A DNA stretch of 64,000 nt from Halorubrum rutilum (GCF_024494565.1 NZ_JANHDN010000001.1:1-64000), one strand, 5' to 3'; positions 9,621-19,138 are shown, counted from the first letter of the stretch. The notes: generated from the sequence alone by a model not told the origin. Translations and numbers: made by a program.

Positions 9621-10088
9621 TCAGCCGTCGAGGTCGCGCGCGATGTCCGACAGCGACGACGGCGGGCCGCGCGTCGCCTCGTACACGACGCGCTCGCCGG
9701 GGATCCGAAGCCCGTACAGCTCCCCCGGCACGACGACGTCGAGGACGACGCTATCGCCCGGCTCGCGGCCGTTCGCGTCGAGCCACGCGACCAGGCGGTT
9801 CTCCCCCTCGCCGGTCTCCCGCGCGAGCCGCCGGTTGTCGAACGCGCCCCGGATCAGCCGTCCGGCGCTGTCGGCGGTCACCGGCGCGTGCCGCTCCTCG
9901 CGGTCGATCACGACCCGGACCACGTCGCCGGCGGCCACCTCCAGCGACTCGCAGCTCCCGGACTCGACGCGCCCGGAGAGCTCGTCGTCGTCCGGAATTC
10001 GCACGCAGGGGCGGCGAGTACCGCCGCTCCGAGCGAGCGAGACGCGGACCGAAGCGACGCCCTCGTCGTCGGAGGGAACGCGGGGCAT
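9621..10088 (-). CDS. Conserved haloarchaeal protein, unknown function
   Basis: 155 aa, acidic and soluble, with no transmembrane segment. Strand-rich repeats (VRVSLARSGG, LEVAAGDVVRVVIDR, VVLDVVVPGELYGL) suggest a beta-barrel, but no catalytic motif stands out. It lies 12 bp downstream of S6e on the same strand, so cotranscription with the ribosomal protein gene is likely. I believe it belongs to a DUF7112-like haloarchaeal family, but this is from memory. Confidence 0.65.
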   Translation of the reverse strand: MPRVPSDDEGVASVRVSLARSGGTRRPCVRIPDDDELSGRVESGSCESLEVAAGDVVRVVIDREERHAPVTADSAGRLIRGAFDNRRLARETGEGENRLVAWLDANGREPGDSVVLDVVVPGELYGLRIPGERVVYEATRGPPSSLSDIARDLDG

Positions 10089-10100
10089 CGAGAACGAGCG

Positions 10101-10499
10101 TTACTCCTCGTCGGCGTCGCCGTCGTCCTCGCCGAGCGCGGCGGCGACGTCGTCGCCCTCGATCACCGAGACGTTGATCTGCGCGACGTCGTCGTCGACC
10201 TCGCGGCCGCGGACGGTGATGCGCTTGCGCTCGCCCTCGCGGGACGGCTCGAAGCCGACGCCGCCCTCTAACAGGAGCTCCTTCAGGCGCGTGCCCGAGA
10301 CGTCCTCGCGCATCGGGCGCCCGGTCTCGTCGGAGCCGCCGGTGATCTCGATCGTGTGCCCGGAGAGCCCGACGGCGTCGCCGCCGATCTCGTCGCCGAT
10401 CTCGCGACCGAGGAACCGGTTGGCGTCCTGTCCGTCGACCTCTCGCTGGAACGTCTCGCCGCTCTCGGGGTCGGCGATGACGACTTTGAATTCGGCCAT
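10101..10499 (-). CDS. rps6e: 30S ribosomal protein S6e
   Basis: 132 aa, the size of archaeal S6e. The N-terminus MAEFKVVIADPESGETFQ, the core FLGREIGDEIGGDAVGL and GHTIEITGGSDETGRPMR are diagnostic S6e sequence. The acidic tail (DDGDADEE) is a haloarchaeal adaptation. The start was chosen because upstream readings of the open frame are Arg-rich noise. A clear TATA element, TTTTTATT (10521-10528 on the opposite strand), sits ~22-29 bp upstream and implies a leaderless, strong promoter. Confidence 0.95.
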   Translation of the reverse strand: MAEFKVVIADPESGETFQREVDGQDANRFLGREIGDEIGGDAVGLSGHTIEITGGSDETGRPMREDVSGTRLKELLLEGGVGFEPSREGERKRITVRGREVDDDVAQINVSVIEGDDVAAALGEDDGDADEE

Positions 10500-10603
10500 G
10501 GGCGAACCGAGACCCCCGCGAATAAAAAGCACGTCGAAACCGCGATTCGGCCCCGATCGCCCTCCGAGGCCGCTCGACGCGCGGACTCGGCGCGGAGACG
10601 GAC

Positions 10604-11374
10604 TCACCGCCCGGCGCCGATCCGCTCGACGCGCCGCGACCCGTCGCCCCACGGTCCCCCGACGAACGCGTCTTCCAGCGCCCGTGCGACGCGTTCCGGG
10701 TCGTCCGGCCCGCCGGCCGCCGCGACGCTCCCGACCGTTTCCGGATCGAACGGCACGCCGAGCGCGTCGTAGACGGCGTCGCTGACCGCGGCGATCTCGC
10801 TCGCGTCCCCCGGCGCGACGACGACGCAGCCGGCGACCAGCGCCGCGTCGGCGCGGACGCGCTGCGCGATCCCCGACACCTTCCCGCCGCCGGCGACGCG
10901 CACGGAGTGATCGCCCGGACAGAACGCGGCCGGCGGCTCGCCGGCGACGACATCGGCGCCGAGCCCCCGAAGCGCGCCGACGACCGTCTCGACGGCGCGG
11001 TCGTACCGCCCGGATATCGATCCGCGCGCGTCGTCCGCCGCCGCCTCGTCCGCCGCCACCCCGCCTCCGGCCGCATCGCTCGCCGCCGTCCCGCCGTCCA
11101 GGGGGACCGCGTGGGCGAACGCGAGCGTCTCCCCGGCGTACGCGACGGCCCGGCCGCCGACGTCGCGCTCGACCGCTCGGAACCCGCGATCGGCCGCGAC
11201 CCGTTCGGCCCGGTCGAACCCCTCCGCGCGGGCGTCCCGGCGACCGAAGGCGACCTGCCGCATCGGCGTCCACACGCGGAGTCCGGGCGTCCCCGCGGCG
11301 GCGCCCGCGAGCAGCGCCGCCGTGCGCTCCCGGTCCGCGTCGGGGTCGCCGGCGGTCCCTCTGAGCACGCGCAT
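10604..11374 (-). CDS. Biotin/lipoate A/B protein ligase family protein (LplA-like)
   Basis: 256 aa. The order of motifs fits the LplA/BirA catalytic fold: RVWTPMRQVAFGRRDA, then VERDVGGRAVAYAGETLAFA with the RxxGG-type ligand motif, then CPGDHSVRVAGGGKVSGIAQR, where the Lys following GGG binds the acyl adenylate. A low-complexity Ala/Gly insertion of ~25 residues near 90-115 interrupts the fold. Lipoate or octanoate attachment to 2-oxoacid dehydrogenases is the likely role, but the exact substrate is not visible. Confidence 0.8.
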   Translation of the reverse strand: MRVLRGTAGDPDADRERTAALLAGAAAGTPGLRVWTPMRQVAFGRRDARAEGFDRAERVAADRGFRAVERDVGGRAVAYAGETLAFAHAVPLDGGTAASDAAGGGVAADEAAADDARGSISGRYDRAVETVVGALRGLGADVVAGEPPAAFCPGDHSVRVAGGGKVSGIAQRVRADAALVAGCVVVAPGDASEIAAVSDAVYDALGVPFDPETVGSVAAAGGPDDPERVARALEDAFVGGPWGDGSRRVERIGAGR

Positions 11375-11509
11375 ACCGTTCGTAGGACGGCCGGCGGCAA
11401 GCCGATTTCGGCCGGCAGCGAGGCCCGCTCCCGGTGTCGCCCTCGTCCTCGCGTCGCCGGGGCGTATGACACAAACGTTTTGCCGGGCCTCTGACTGGGT
11501 CACGTATCG

Positions 11510-13183
11510 ATGAGCGACCTCGGCGCGCTGCCGGTGCGAGCATACCTCGCGGCCTGCCTGCTTGCCGGGATCGTCGGCCTGTGGCTCGGCCGCGTCGCGT
11601 GGCGGGAGCGCGACCAACCGGGCGGCACCGAGGTGGCGCTCTACCTGCTGTGTGGCGGCGGAATATCGCTGTTGTACGCCGTCAGGGTGGCGAGTCCGAG
11701 CGAACTGGTCATGTCCGTCGCGCTCAACCTCGCGACGCCGTTGGTCGCCGCGGTCCCCGGGGTCTGGACGGCGTTCACGCTCGCGTTCGCCGGTCACGAC
11801 CAGTGGCGGACGGAACGCCGGATCGTCTCGCTGGCGACCCCGCCGTTCGTCTGGGTGCTGCTCGCGTGGTCGAGCGCCACCCACGGCCTCTCCCGGCGGT
11901 CGCTCGGCGCGGTCGTCGAGGGCCCGTTCACGCTGCTCTCCTTCGACCTGGGCCTCGCGGACGTCGCGTTCGTCCTGTACGCGTACGCCCTCTGCGTCGT
12001 CGGCGTCCTCGTCGTCGCGGACCTGTACCGGCGGACCGGGAACCGCTACCGGCTCCAGACACTCGTGATCCTGCTGGGGACGCTGTTCCCGTTCCTCGGG
12101 GGGATCGCCACCGTCGTCGACCTAGGCAGCTACGCGGACCTCGCGTGGTTTCCGCCCGCGCTCGTCGTCCACGGCGTCTCCCTCTACGGGACGGTGTTCT
12201 GGCTCGGGACGCTCGACGCCGCGGTCGTCGCCCGCGACACCGCGGTCGAGGTGATGCAGGACCCGGTGATCGTGGCCGGCTCCGACGGTCGGATCCGCGA
12301 CCTCAACCCGGCCGCCGAGGAGCTGCTCCCGCCGGACGCGGTCGGCTCGTCGCTCTCGGCGGTGTTCCCGCGGCTCGACGTCGGCGCCGAACACCCGATC
12401 GCCATCGACGGGCGACAGTTCGACATCCAGGAGGACCCGATCACGGACCCCCGCGAGACGGACCGCGGCCACGTGTTCCTGCTCCGCGACGTGACGGAGC
12501 GGGAGCGTCGGCAGACGGAGCTGGAGCGCCGCGAGGCGGAGCTGGAGCGGCAGAACGAGCGACTGGAGGACTTCGCCGGCGTCGTCTCTCACGACCTCCG
12601 GAACCCGCTCGCCGCGGCGACCGCGGCGGTCGAGCTGGCGCGTCACGGCGACGGCGGCGACGCGCTCGACCGGGCGGCGGACGCCCACGAGCGCATGGAC
12701 GACCTGATCGAGGGGCTCCTCTCGCTGGCGACCGCCGGACACTCCGTCGACTCGGCGGACCGGGTGTCCCTCGACGCGACCGTGCGTCGGGTCTGGTCGC
12801 GGCTCGAAACCGCGGACGCGACGCTGTCGGTCGAGGGCCCGAACGCGACGGTCCTCGCCGACGGCGACCGACTCGAACAGCTGCTCTCGAACCTGTTCCG
12901 CAACGCGATCGAACACGCCGGCGACGACGTCGCGGTGCGGGTCGACATCGAGCGCCGCGCGGACGGCGTCGCGCTCGCCGTCGCCGACGACGGTCCGGGC
13001 GTCCCGCCGGAACAGCGCTCGCAGGTGACGGAGCGGGGCGTTTCGCTCGCCGGCGGGACGGGACTCGGGCTCGCGATCGTCGCCGACATCGCGGAGGCGC
13101 ACGGCTGGGAGCTCTCGGTCGAGGAGTCCGAGTCGGGCGGCGCCCGCTTCCTGATCGTCGGCATCGAGCCCGCCGACGAGTGA
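11510..13183 (+). CDS. Sensor histidine kinase with 7TM-type N-terminal sensor and PAS domain
   Basis: 557 aa membrane kinase. Residues 1-235 hold about seven hydrophobic segments, as in the histidine-kinase N-terminal 7TM family. A PAS-like domain (VMQDPVIVAGSDGRIRDLNP) spans ~245-335, a short coiled coil (RRQTELERREAELERQ) follows, and the HisKA box VVSHDLRNPLAA has its phospho-His near residue 361. The HATPase N, G1 and G2 boxes are NLFRNAIEHA, DDGPGVPPE and GTGLGLAIVADI. No receiver gene is adjacent, so the partner is unknown. Confidence 0.9.
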   Translation: MSDLGALPVRAYLAACLLAGIVGLWLGRVAWRERDQPGGTEVALYLLCGGGISLLYAVRVASPSELVMSVALNLATPLVAAVPGVWTAFTLAFAGHDQWRTERRIVSLATPPFVWVLLAWSSATHGLSRRSLGAVVEGPFTLLSFDLGLADVAFVLYAYALCVVGVLVVADLYRRTGNRYRLQTLVILLGTLFPFLGGIATVVDLGSYADLAWFPPALVVHGVSLYGTVFWLGTLDAAVVARDTAVEVMQDPVIVAGSDGRIRDLNPAAEELLPPDAVGSSLSAVFPRLDVGAEHPIAIDGRQFDIQEDPITDPRETDRGHVFLLRDVTERERRQTELERREAELERQNERLEDFAGVVSHDLRNPLAAATAAVELARHGDGGDALDRAADAHERMDDLIEGLLSLATAGHSVDSADRVSLDATVRRVWSRLETADATLSVEGPNATVLADGDRLEQLLSNLFRNAIEHAGDDVAVRVDIERRADGVALAVADDGPGVPPEQRSQVTERGVSLAGGTGLGLAIVADIAEAHGWELSVEESESGGARFLIVGIEPADE

Positions 13184-13270
13184 GCGACCGCGGGGAGGGT
13201 CGCCCCCGACCGCGGCCGACTGCCGCCGCCGACGACCACTTGTCGGTCGGGCCCCGCCGTGCGAACGACG

Positions 13271-14218
13271 ATGCCCGTCACGCTCCCGCCGGACGCCATC
13301 GACGGCTACCGGCGGTTCTCCCGGTTCAACTCGCCGTACCCGGCACACGACGACGGCTGCGCCGTCGACCTGTACCCCGAAGCGGATCGGGGGCTCTCGC
13401 CCGTCTCCGGGATCGTCCGCGAGACGCGGACCGTCGGCTGTCCGGACCGGTCGTACGCCGCGAGCGAGGACCACCTGATCGTCGTCGACCTCGACGACGA
13501 GTGGTGCCGGCGGGCCGGCGCCGAACCCGGAACCGTCGCGCGGGTCCTCCACGTGGTCCCCGAGGTGTCTCCCGGCGACCGCCTCGCCGTCGGCGACGAC
13601 CTCGGACCGACGACGCGCTCCGGGTTCTTCGGGCGGTGGGTCGACGACCACGTCCACCTCGGGTTCCGGGCGCCCGGCGCGAACGCGCTCCGGGCGAGCG
13701 GGTCGCTCCCGGTCGAGGTCGATGTCGACGTCAAGCCGATCGCCTGGGACGGGGAGGGCGTCGTGGCCGAGCGCGGGCCGACGCACGCGCTCCTCGACGC
13801 GCCGGTCCACCCCGACCCGGGCGGGTCGTTCGCGGCGCTCGCGAGCGACGAGGGGATCCCGCTCGACGGCGGGCTGGCCCACTACGCCGGCGGGGGCGCG
13901 TTCGGCGGGGGCGCGGTCCCCGACGGCGACGGTGGCGGGAGAGTCGGACGGGCCGACCGTTTCGGCCGGCTCGACGAGGGGACGGCGGCGGCGCTGTGGG
14001 GCACCCGCGTCGGCGTCGCGGCGGGCCGCGGGCTCGCGTGGGACCCGGTCGACGTGCTCGCGAACGGCGAGCGCGTGGTGGGGCTGTCGCTGTTCGCGGC
14101 GCGGGACGCGGGGTACGGCGCGAAGGTCGTCTGTCCGGACCGCGAGCTCGCGGTCGGCGAGGCGGTGTCGCTCGACGTGGTCCCGAGCGACGACCCGATC
14201 CGGCTCGGGGTGGGATGA
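13271..14218 (+). CDS. Conserved protein with M23/LysM-like beta-fold hints, function unknown
   Basis: 315 aa from the ATG; a GTG four codons upstream is an alternative. The order AHDDGCAVDLYPEAD, then SPVSGIVRE, then DDHVHLGFR resembles the layout of degenerate M23-type peptidases, in which a soluble beta-sandwich uses H-x-(3)-D and HxH metal ligands. Here the cues are partial, there is no signal peptide, and peptidase activity is not claimed. The Gly-rich segment ~205-220 looks like a linker. It follows the kinase by 88 bp on the same strand. Confidence 0.55.
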   Translation: MPVTLPPDAIDGYRRFSRFNSPYPAHDDGCAVDLYPEADRGLSPVSGIVRETRTVGCPDRSYAASEDHLIVVDLDDEWCRRAGAEPGTVARVLHVVPEVSPGDRLAVGDDLGPTTRSGFFGRWVDDHVHLGFRAPGANALRASGSLPVEVDVDVKPIAWDGEGVVAERGPTHALLDAPVHPDPGGSFAALASDEGIPLDGGLAHYAGGGAFGGGAVPDGDGGGRVGRADRFGRLDEGTAAALWGTRVGVAAGRGLAWDPVDVLANGERVVGLSLFAARDAGYGAKVVCPDRELAVGEAVSLDVVPSDDPIRLGVG

Positions 14219-14469
14219 TGCCTCCCCGTCGGTAGCGAGTGGCGATAGCGAACAGCCGGCGCTAACGACTCTCCGCGGCGGTGCGCCGGACTCCCGTCTC
14301 GGCCGCCGCGGGCGACGCGTCAGGTCACGGGGCGGCTGGGTCGGCATCGGTGATAAGCGGTCAGACGGTCCCGCCGCGGTGCGACTCCGACCCACGTCAT
14401 CGTGGCCAACCGCCGACCAGTTGCCTCCCGTTTCGGGGGCTACAAGCGGGACCCTCGCGAGTGGGGAGT

Positions 14470-14931
14470 ATGAACCGGACAGACGTCGCGGCGCTGGAGC
14501 CCCTGTCGGCGGAGGCCGTCGCGCTCGTCGAGCGGCGGATCGAGGAGGAGCACGGCTACCTCTCGTGGCTGAACACCTCGGTCGACCTCGTCGAGCGCGG
14601 GCGCGTCGTCCTCTCGATCCCGTTCGACGACAAGCTGACGAACAGCGACGGCGGCACCATCCACGGCGGCGTGGCCGCGACCCTGATCGACACCGCCGGC
14701 GGGGTCGCCCAGCGCACTGCCTTCGAGGACCCGCTCTCGGGCGGCGTCGCGACGGTGAACCTCAACGCGAACTACCTCCGTCCGGCGACGGGCGACCTCA
14801 CCGCCGAGGCGACGGTCGTCAGGTCCGGCGGCTCGATCGGCGTCAGCGACATGACCGTCACCGGCGCCGCCGACGGCGAGACCGCCGAGGTCGTCGTCGG
14901 TCAGGGGTCGTTTCGGCTGTTCCGCGAGTAG
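14470..14931 (+). CDS. PaaI-like hotdog-fold thioesterase
   Basis: 153 aa, typical single hotdog domain. The motif GGTIHGGVAATLIDTAGGVA carries the PaaI-family HGG followed by the helix Asp (D-T-A-G) used in acyl-CoA thioester hydrolysis, and VNLNANYLRPA is the usual dimer-strand motif. The CoA substrate is unknown. Its 3' end overlaps the convergent moeA-fusion gene by 31 bp. Confidence 0.88.
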   Translation: MNRTDVAALEPLSAEAVALVERRIEEEHGYLSWLNTSVDLVERGRVVLSIPFDDKLTNSDGGTIHGGVAATLIDTAGGVAQRTAFEDPLSGGVATVNLNANYLRPATGDLTAEATVVRSGGSIGVSDMTVTGAADGETAEVVVGQGSFRLFRE

Positions 14932-16898
14932 CCCGCGAGGCCGTCGAGGAGGTCGGCGGGGTCGTCGAGCGCGGCCGCGAGCGCGGTCACCGCGTCGCGC
15001 TCGGTCCGGTCGGGCGCCGCGCGGACCGTCACCGACTGCTCGCCGAGCGACACGAAGCCGCAGTCGAGCCGCGCCGCCGTCTCGCGTAGCCCGAGCCCGA
15101 CGTCGGCGGCGCCGGCGATCACCCTCCGCGCCGGGCTCTCGAACGCCCGCACCGTCAGGTCGTAGCCCGCGATCCCCTCCGTCAGCTCTCCCCGCGAGGT
15201 CGACCGCTCGTCGGCGAGCGCGTCGAGCGCGTCGTCGAGGCTCCGTCGGAGCCCGGAGTCGGTCGGGCGGTTGACGAACCGCAGGTCGCGGTCAACGACG
15301 TCCCCGAGCCCCGTCACGTCGGCCGGGTTGCCCGCGGGGACGACGAGCCCCCACTCGCGCGTCCACCCGCCGAGGTCGACCGTCTCGACCTCGCGGTCGG
15401 TCGGCCCCGCGACGACCGCGACGTCCGGGACGCCGTCGCGCAGTCGCCGGAGCCCCTCGCGGGAGCCGACCGGCAGGTACCGCGGGTTCTCCAACCGGTC
15501 GAGCAGGCGGTTGAGGGCCGGGTCGTCCTCCCCGACGCCGAGCAGGCTCGGCGGGCGCACGTCCGGCGAGAACAGCCGGACCGAGACGGTCTCGCCCCGA
15601 TCGAGGTACTCCGTGTCCGGGTCGACGGCGACGACGCCGTCGGCCTCGACGAGGCTCGTCGTCGCCCCGGAGCCCTTGTCGACCGGGTGGACGAGCGGGC
15701 GGTCGCCGTCGTCCAGGTCGAGCAGTCCGACGGGCATCAGCCGCATGCGCCCCTCGCCGTAGCGCTCGCCGACGCCCATCCGCCCCTCGACCGTCGCCGT
15801 CGCGGGCTCGGGCAGGCCGGCCGCCTCGCGGATCGCGGGCGCGACGAACGTCCGGAAGATCGTGAGCGCGGAGACGGGGTAGCCGGGGAGCCCGACGTAC
15901 GCCGACTCGCCGACTCGGTCGCTCTCGGGCGCCGCGTCGCTCCCGCCGCGGTCGAGCCGACCGACCAGCATCGGCTTGCCGGGCTTGACCGCGACGCCGT
16001 GGAGCAGCAGCTCGCCGCGCTCCTCGATCACGCGGTAGATGACGTCGACGGCGCTCGCCGAGGTCGACCCCGAGGAGAGGACGAGGTCGCACTCGTCGGC
16101 CGCGCGCCGGAGCAGCCGTTCCATCTCCGCGTAGTCGTCGCCGGCGTGCGGGTAGAGGACCGGCTCGCCGCCCGCCTCCTCGACCCCGGCCGCGATCGTC
16201 GTCGAGTTCACGTCGTAGATCTCGCCGCGCGAGGGGTCGAGCGCCTCGCCCGGCCGCACCAGCTCGTCGCCGGTCGAGACGATCCCGACGCGCGGTTTCC
16301 CCTCGACCGGGACCTCGTCCACGCCGAGCGCGGAGAGCAGTCCGATCTCGCGCGGCGTCAGGCGCGTTCCCGGACCGAGCGCACGGGCGCCCGCGGCGAT
16401 GTCCGCGCCGGCGCTCATCACGTGGTCGCCCGGGGCGACGGCGGTCCGGACCGCGATCCGGCCGGGGTCGCCTTTCGCTCCCTCCCCCGCTCCCGTCTCC
16501 GCCTCTCCGTCCGCGCCCAGCTCGTCGGTCCGCTCGACCATCACCACGGCGTCGGCGCCCTCGGGCATCACGGCGCCCGTGGAGACCTCGGCGCAGGTGC
16601 CCGGCGAGACCGTCACCTCGGGCGCGGCGCCGGCGTGGACCGCCCCCACGAGGTCGAGCTCGGCGGGGTCGGCCTCGTCGGCGCCGAAGGTGTCTCGGGC
16701 GCGGACCGCGTACCCGTCCATCGACGCCCGGTCGAAGCCGGGCACGTCGATCGCGGCGTCGACCCGCTCCGCGAGGACGCGCCCGCGGGCCTCCGCCAGC
16801 GGGACCGTCTCCGGCTCCGGCGCGAGGTCGAGCGAGTCGATCGCCTCGCGGGCCGCCTCCGGCGTCGCGAGGTCCCGGAACTCCTTGCGGTCGCTCAC
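14901..16898 (-). CDS. moeA: Molybdopterin molybdenumtransferase MoeA fused to a PBP-like domain
   Basis: 665 aa. Residues ~1-430 are MoeA, which inserts molybdate or tungstate into adenylylated molybdopterin: MDGYAVRARDTFG, TGAVMPEGADAVVMVE, VGIVSTGDEL and GLPGYPVSAL are all present. Residues ~440-665 resemble a LysR-substrate or periplasmic-binding-protein-like domain (NPRYLPVGSREGLRRL, VVPAGNPADVTGLGD). This is a recurrent archaeal fusion thought to sense or bind a cofactor-related ligand. It begins at GTG overlapping the stop of the other moeA by 4 bp, so the two are translationally coupled. Confidence 0.88.
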   Translation of the reverse strand: MSDRKEFRDLATPEAAREAIDSLDLAPEPETVPLAEARGRVLAERVDAAIDVPGFDRASMDGYAVRARDTFGADEADPAELDLVGAVHAGAAPEVTVSPGTCAEVSTGAVMPEGADAVVMVERTDELGADGEAETGAGEGAKGDPGRIAVRTAVAPGDHVMSAGADIAAGARALGPGTRLTPREIGLLSALGVDEVPVEGKPRVGIVSTGDELVRPGEALDPSRGEIYDVNSTTIAAGVEEAGGEPVLYPHAGDDYAEMERLLRRAADECDLVLSSGSTSASAVDVIYRVIEERGELLLHGVAVKPGKPMLVGRLDRGGSDAAPESDRVGESAYVGLPGYPVSALTIFRTFVAPAIREAAGLPEPATATVEGRMGVGERYGEGRMRLMPVGLLDLDDGDRPLVHPVDKGSGATTSLVEADGVVAVDPDTEYLDRGETVSVRLFSPDVRPPSLLGVGEDDPALNRLLDRLENPRYLPVGSREGLRRLRDGVPDVAVVAGPTDREVETVDLGGWTREWGLVVPAGNPADVTGLGDVVDRDLRFVNRPTDSGLRRSLDDALDALADERSTSRGELTEGIAGYDLTVRAFESPARRVIAGAADVGLGLRETAARLDCGFVSLGEQSVTVRAAPDRTERDAVTALAAALDDPADLLDGLAGYSRNSRNDP

Positions 16899-18151
16899 GG
16901 CGTCACCTCCCAGAGCTCCACGTCGACGGCGTCGCCCGCGTCGAGCCCCTCCCGCGGCTCGGGCACGACGACCCAGCCGTCCGCGAGCGCGACGCTCGAC
17001 AGGATGCCGGAGCCGCTCGCGCGGGTCGGGGTCGCGGCGGGGAGGTCGGCGTCGTCGCCGTCCTTCTCGCCGTCGCTCTCTTGCTCCGACAGCGATACCC
17101 GCGCGAAGGTCCGCGTCCCGGGTTCGCTCGGTACCTTTCGATCGAGGACCGCGCGCCGCGTCGGGAAGGGGTCGGCGGTCGTCCCGCCCACCTCCTTCTG
17201 GAGCGGCCGGAGGAACTGCGCGGCGTTGACGATGCAGGCGACCGGGTAGCCGGGGAGCGAGACGACCGGCGTGCCGTCGGCGACGCCGAGACAGACCGGG
17301 TGGCCCGGCTTCAGGGCGACGCCGTGGACGAGCACCTCGCCGAGCCCGTCGACGACCTCCGGGATCAGGTCGCGCTCTCCCACCGACGACCCGCCGGTGG
17401 TGACGACCACGTCGGCGTCGAGGTCGGCCTCCACCGCCGCCGCGAGCGCGTCCTCGTCGTCGGTGACGACGTCGCGGTATCGCGCCTCGCCGCCCCACCG
17501 CTCGACCAGCCGCGAGACGGTCAGGCCGTTCGTCTCGATCACCTCGCCGGGGTCGGGGTCGGACTGGACCAGCTCCTCGCCGGTCGGGATCACGGCGACG
17601 GTCGGCGGCTCGTAGACCGGGACCGCGTCGAGCCCGACCGACTTCAGGAGGCCGAGGTCGGACGGGCGCAGGACGTGGCCCGCGTCGAAGAGGCGCTGGC
17701 CGTCGGCGACGTCCTCGCCGGCCTCACCGACGTTCTCGCCGGTCGCGACGGCGTCGAACGCCTCCACCTCGTCCCCGACTTCCTCCACCTGTTCGATCAT
17801 CACGACGGCGTCGGCGCCCTCCGGGACCGCGCTCCCCGTGTGGACCCGCGCGGCCTCGCCGGGCGCGATCGACTCCGCCTCGGTGCCGGCCGCGCGGAGG
17901 ACCGCCGGCGAGCGGTCGGAGGCGCCGAAGGTGTCCTCGGCGCGGACCGCGTACCCGTCCATCGCCGCCCGGTCGTAGCTCGGGACCGGCGCCGGCGCGT
18001 CGATCGGCTCGGCGACGACCCGACCGTCGGCGCCGGCGACCGGGACCGACTCGGTCCGGCCGTGGGGCTCGGCGGCGTCGAGCAGCGTCGCCAGCGCGTC
18101 GGCGACGCGGGTCCGCCGCTTGAAGCCGGCCTCGCGTCTGTCGTGGCTCAT
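16895..18151 (-). CDS. moeA: Molybdopterin molybdenumtransferase MoeA (single-domain copy)
   Basis: 418 aa, normal MoeA length. Motifs seen are MDGYAVRAEDTFG near residue 58, GSAVPEGADAVVMIEQ near 110, VIPTGEELV, TTGGSSVGERD for MPT-AMP binding, and SLPGYPVAC. The paralog directly downstream carries an extra PBP-like domain. The pair may divide Mo and W insertion, as has been proposed for archaea with two MoeA copies; that is inference here. moaB lies 43 kb away. Confidence 0.92.
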   Translation of the reverse strand: MSHDRREAGFKRRTRVADALATLLDAAEPHGRTESVPVAGADGRVVAEPIDAPAPVPSYDRAAMDGYAVRAEDTFGASDRSPAVLRAAGTEAESIAPGEAARVHTGSAVPEGADAVVMIEQVEEVGDEVEAFDAVATGENVGEAGEDVADGQRLFDAGHVLRPSDLGLLKSVGLDAVPVYEPPTVAVIPTGEELVQSDPDPGEVIETNGLTVSRLVERWGGEARYRDVVTDDEDALAAAVEADLDADVVVTTGGSSVGERDLIPEVVDGLGEVLVHGVALKPGHPVCLGVADGTPVVSLPGYPVACIVNAAQFLRPLQKEVGGTTADPFPTRRAVLDRKVPSEPGTRTFARVSLSEQESDGEKDGDDADLPAATPTRASGSGILSSVALADGWVVVPEPREGLDAGDAVDVELWEVTP

Positions 18152-18231
18152 GGGCGTCCGTTTCGGGCCCGCGTGCAAAAACCCCGCTCTCCGGGGGATC
18201 GGGATCGACCGGCGACCGGGGCGCGGCCGCC

Positions 18232-19107
18232 TCAGGTGATCCACGAGAGGACACGCGCCGCGCGGTGGGTCCCCTGGATCGCCGCGACGCGCGCGGTCGA
18301 GAGCGTCTCCGCGACCCCCCGTCGAGCCGCGGTCGCGCTCCGGACCGCGCCGGTCCGGGCGTAGTAGCCGGACTTTCGCCCCGCCGCGGCGACGTAGTGC
18401 TTCGCGGCCATCCGGATCGGCGCGCGGCGCCCGTCGACCGTGGTCGTCCCCGCCCGGATCGCGTCGAGGACGTCGGCGGCGGTGACGTCGGCGACCGACT
18501 CCCGGCCCTCGATCTCCACGTCGGTGAACGCCCGCCCCACGTACTCCAGGTGGTGCGCGTCGCTGGCGGCCACGCCCGGGTAGTCGTACTTCGCGGCGAA
18601 GCGCCGCGCGCGGCGGTTCCGGTAGCCGGTGAACAGCCAGGCGTTGAACACCTCGACGGCGTCGACCTCGTCGATGTGACCGACCGCGTCGCCGTCGGCG
18701 ACCGGAACCCCCTCCTCGTCGACCTCCGGAACCGGGATGTTCCGCTGGCGGACGCCGTGCCGCGAGCGCTGGAAGGGGTGCGGGACGATCGCGACCCCGC
18801 CGCGCTCGTGGATCCACGCGATCGTCTCGTCGTAGGGGCGCCGGCGCGGGGGCATGCGCTCGACGCCGACCGCCAGCAGGTGGCCGTGCGCGGTCGACAC
18901 CTCGACCCCGGGGATCCCGATCAGCCCGTACTCCGGGGCCAGCTCGGCCGCCCGCTTCGACTCGCCGATCACGTCGTGGTCGGTGATCACGACCGCGTCG
19001 AGGCCGATCTCCGCGGCGTGTTCCAAGATGAGCTCCACGGGCTCGTGGCCGTCGTAGCTCTCGTCCGAGTGGACGTGGGGGTCGATGCTGACGGTGACGC
19101 TGGACAC
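18232..19107 (-). CDS. PHP-domain metal-dependent phosphoesterase
   Basis: 291 aa. All four PHP metal-binding motifs are visible: DPHVHSDESYDGH near the start, VVITDHDVIG near 36, AIVPHPF near 100 and ASDAHHLEYVG near 190. Members hydrolyse nucleic-acid or small phosphoesters (3',5'-nucleotide or 5'-3' oligonucleotide activities are known); the substrate is undefined here. The GTG start (VSSVTVSIDPH) is preferred because a TATA box, TTTAAG, at 19132-19137 lies 25-30 bp upstream, implying a leaderless mRNA. The longer ATG reading would include the promoter. Confidence 0.85.
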   Translation of the reverse strand: MSSVTVSIDPHVHSDESYDGHEPVELILEHAAEIGLDAVVITDHDVIGESKRAAELAPEYGLIGIPGVEVSTAHGHLLAVGVERMPPRRRPYDETIAWIHERGGVAIVPHPFQRSRHGVRQRNIPVPEVDEEGVPVADGDAVGHIDEVDAVEVFNAWLFTGYRNRRARRFAAKYDYPGVAASDAHHLEYVGRAFTDVEIEGRESVADVTAADVLDAIRAGTTTVDGRRAPIRMAAKHYVAAAGRKSGYYARTGAVRSATAARRGVAETLSTARVAAIQGTHRAARVLSWIT

Positions 19108-19130
19108 ACCCCGAGTAGGCGACGGGAGAT

Positions 19131-19138
19131 ACTTAAAT
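19131..19138 (-). promoter_or_regulatory. TATA box of the PHP phosphoesterase gene
   Basis: The opposite-strand sequence CATTTAAGTA is centred ~28 bp before the GTG at 19107. It supports a leaderless transcript and the choice of that start codon. Confidence 0.6.
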
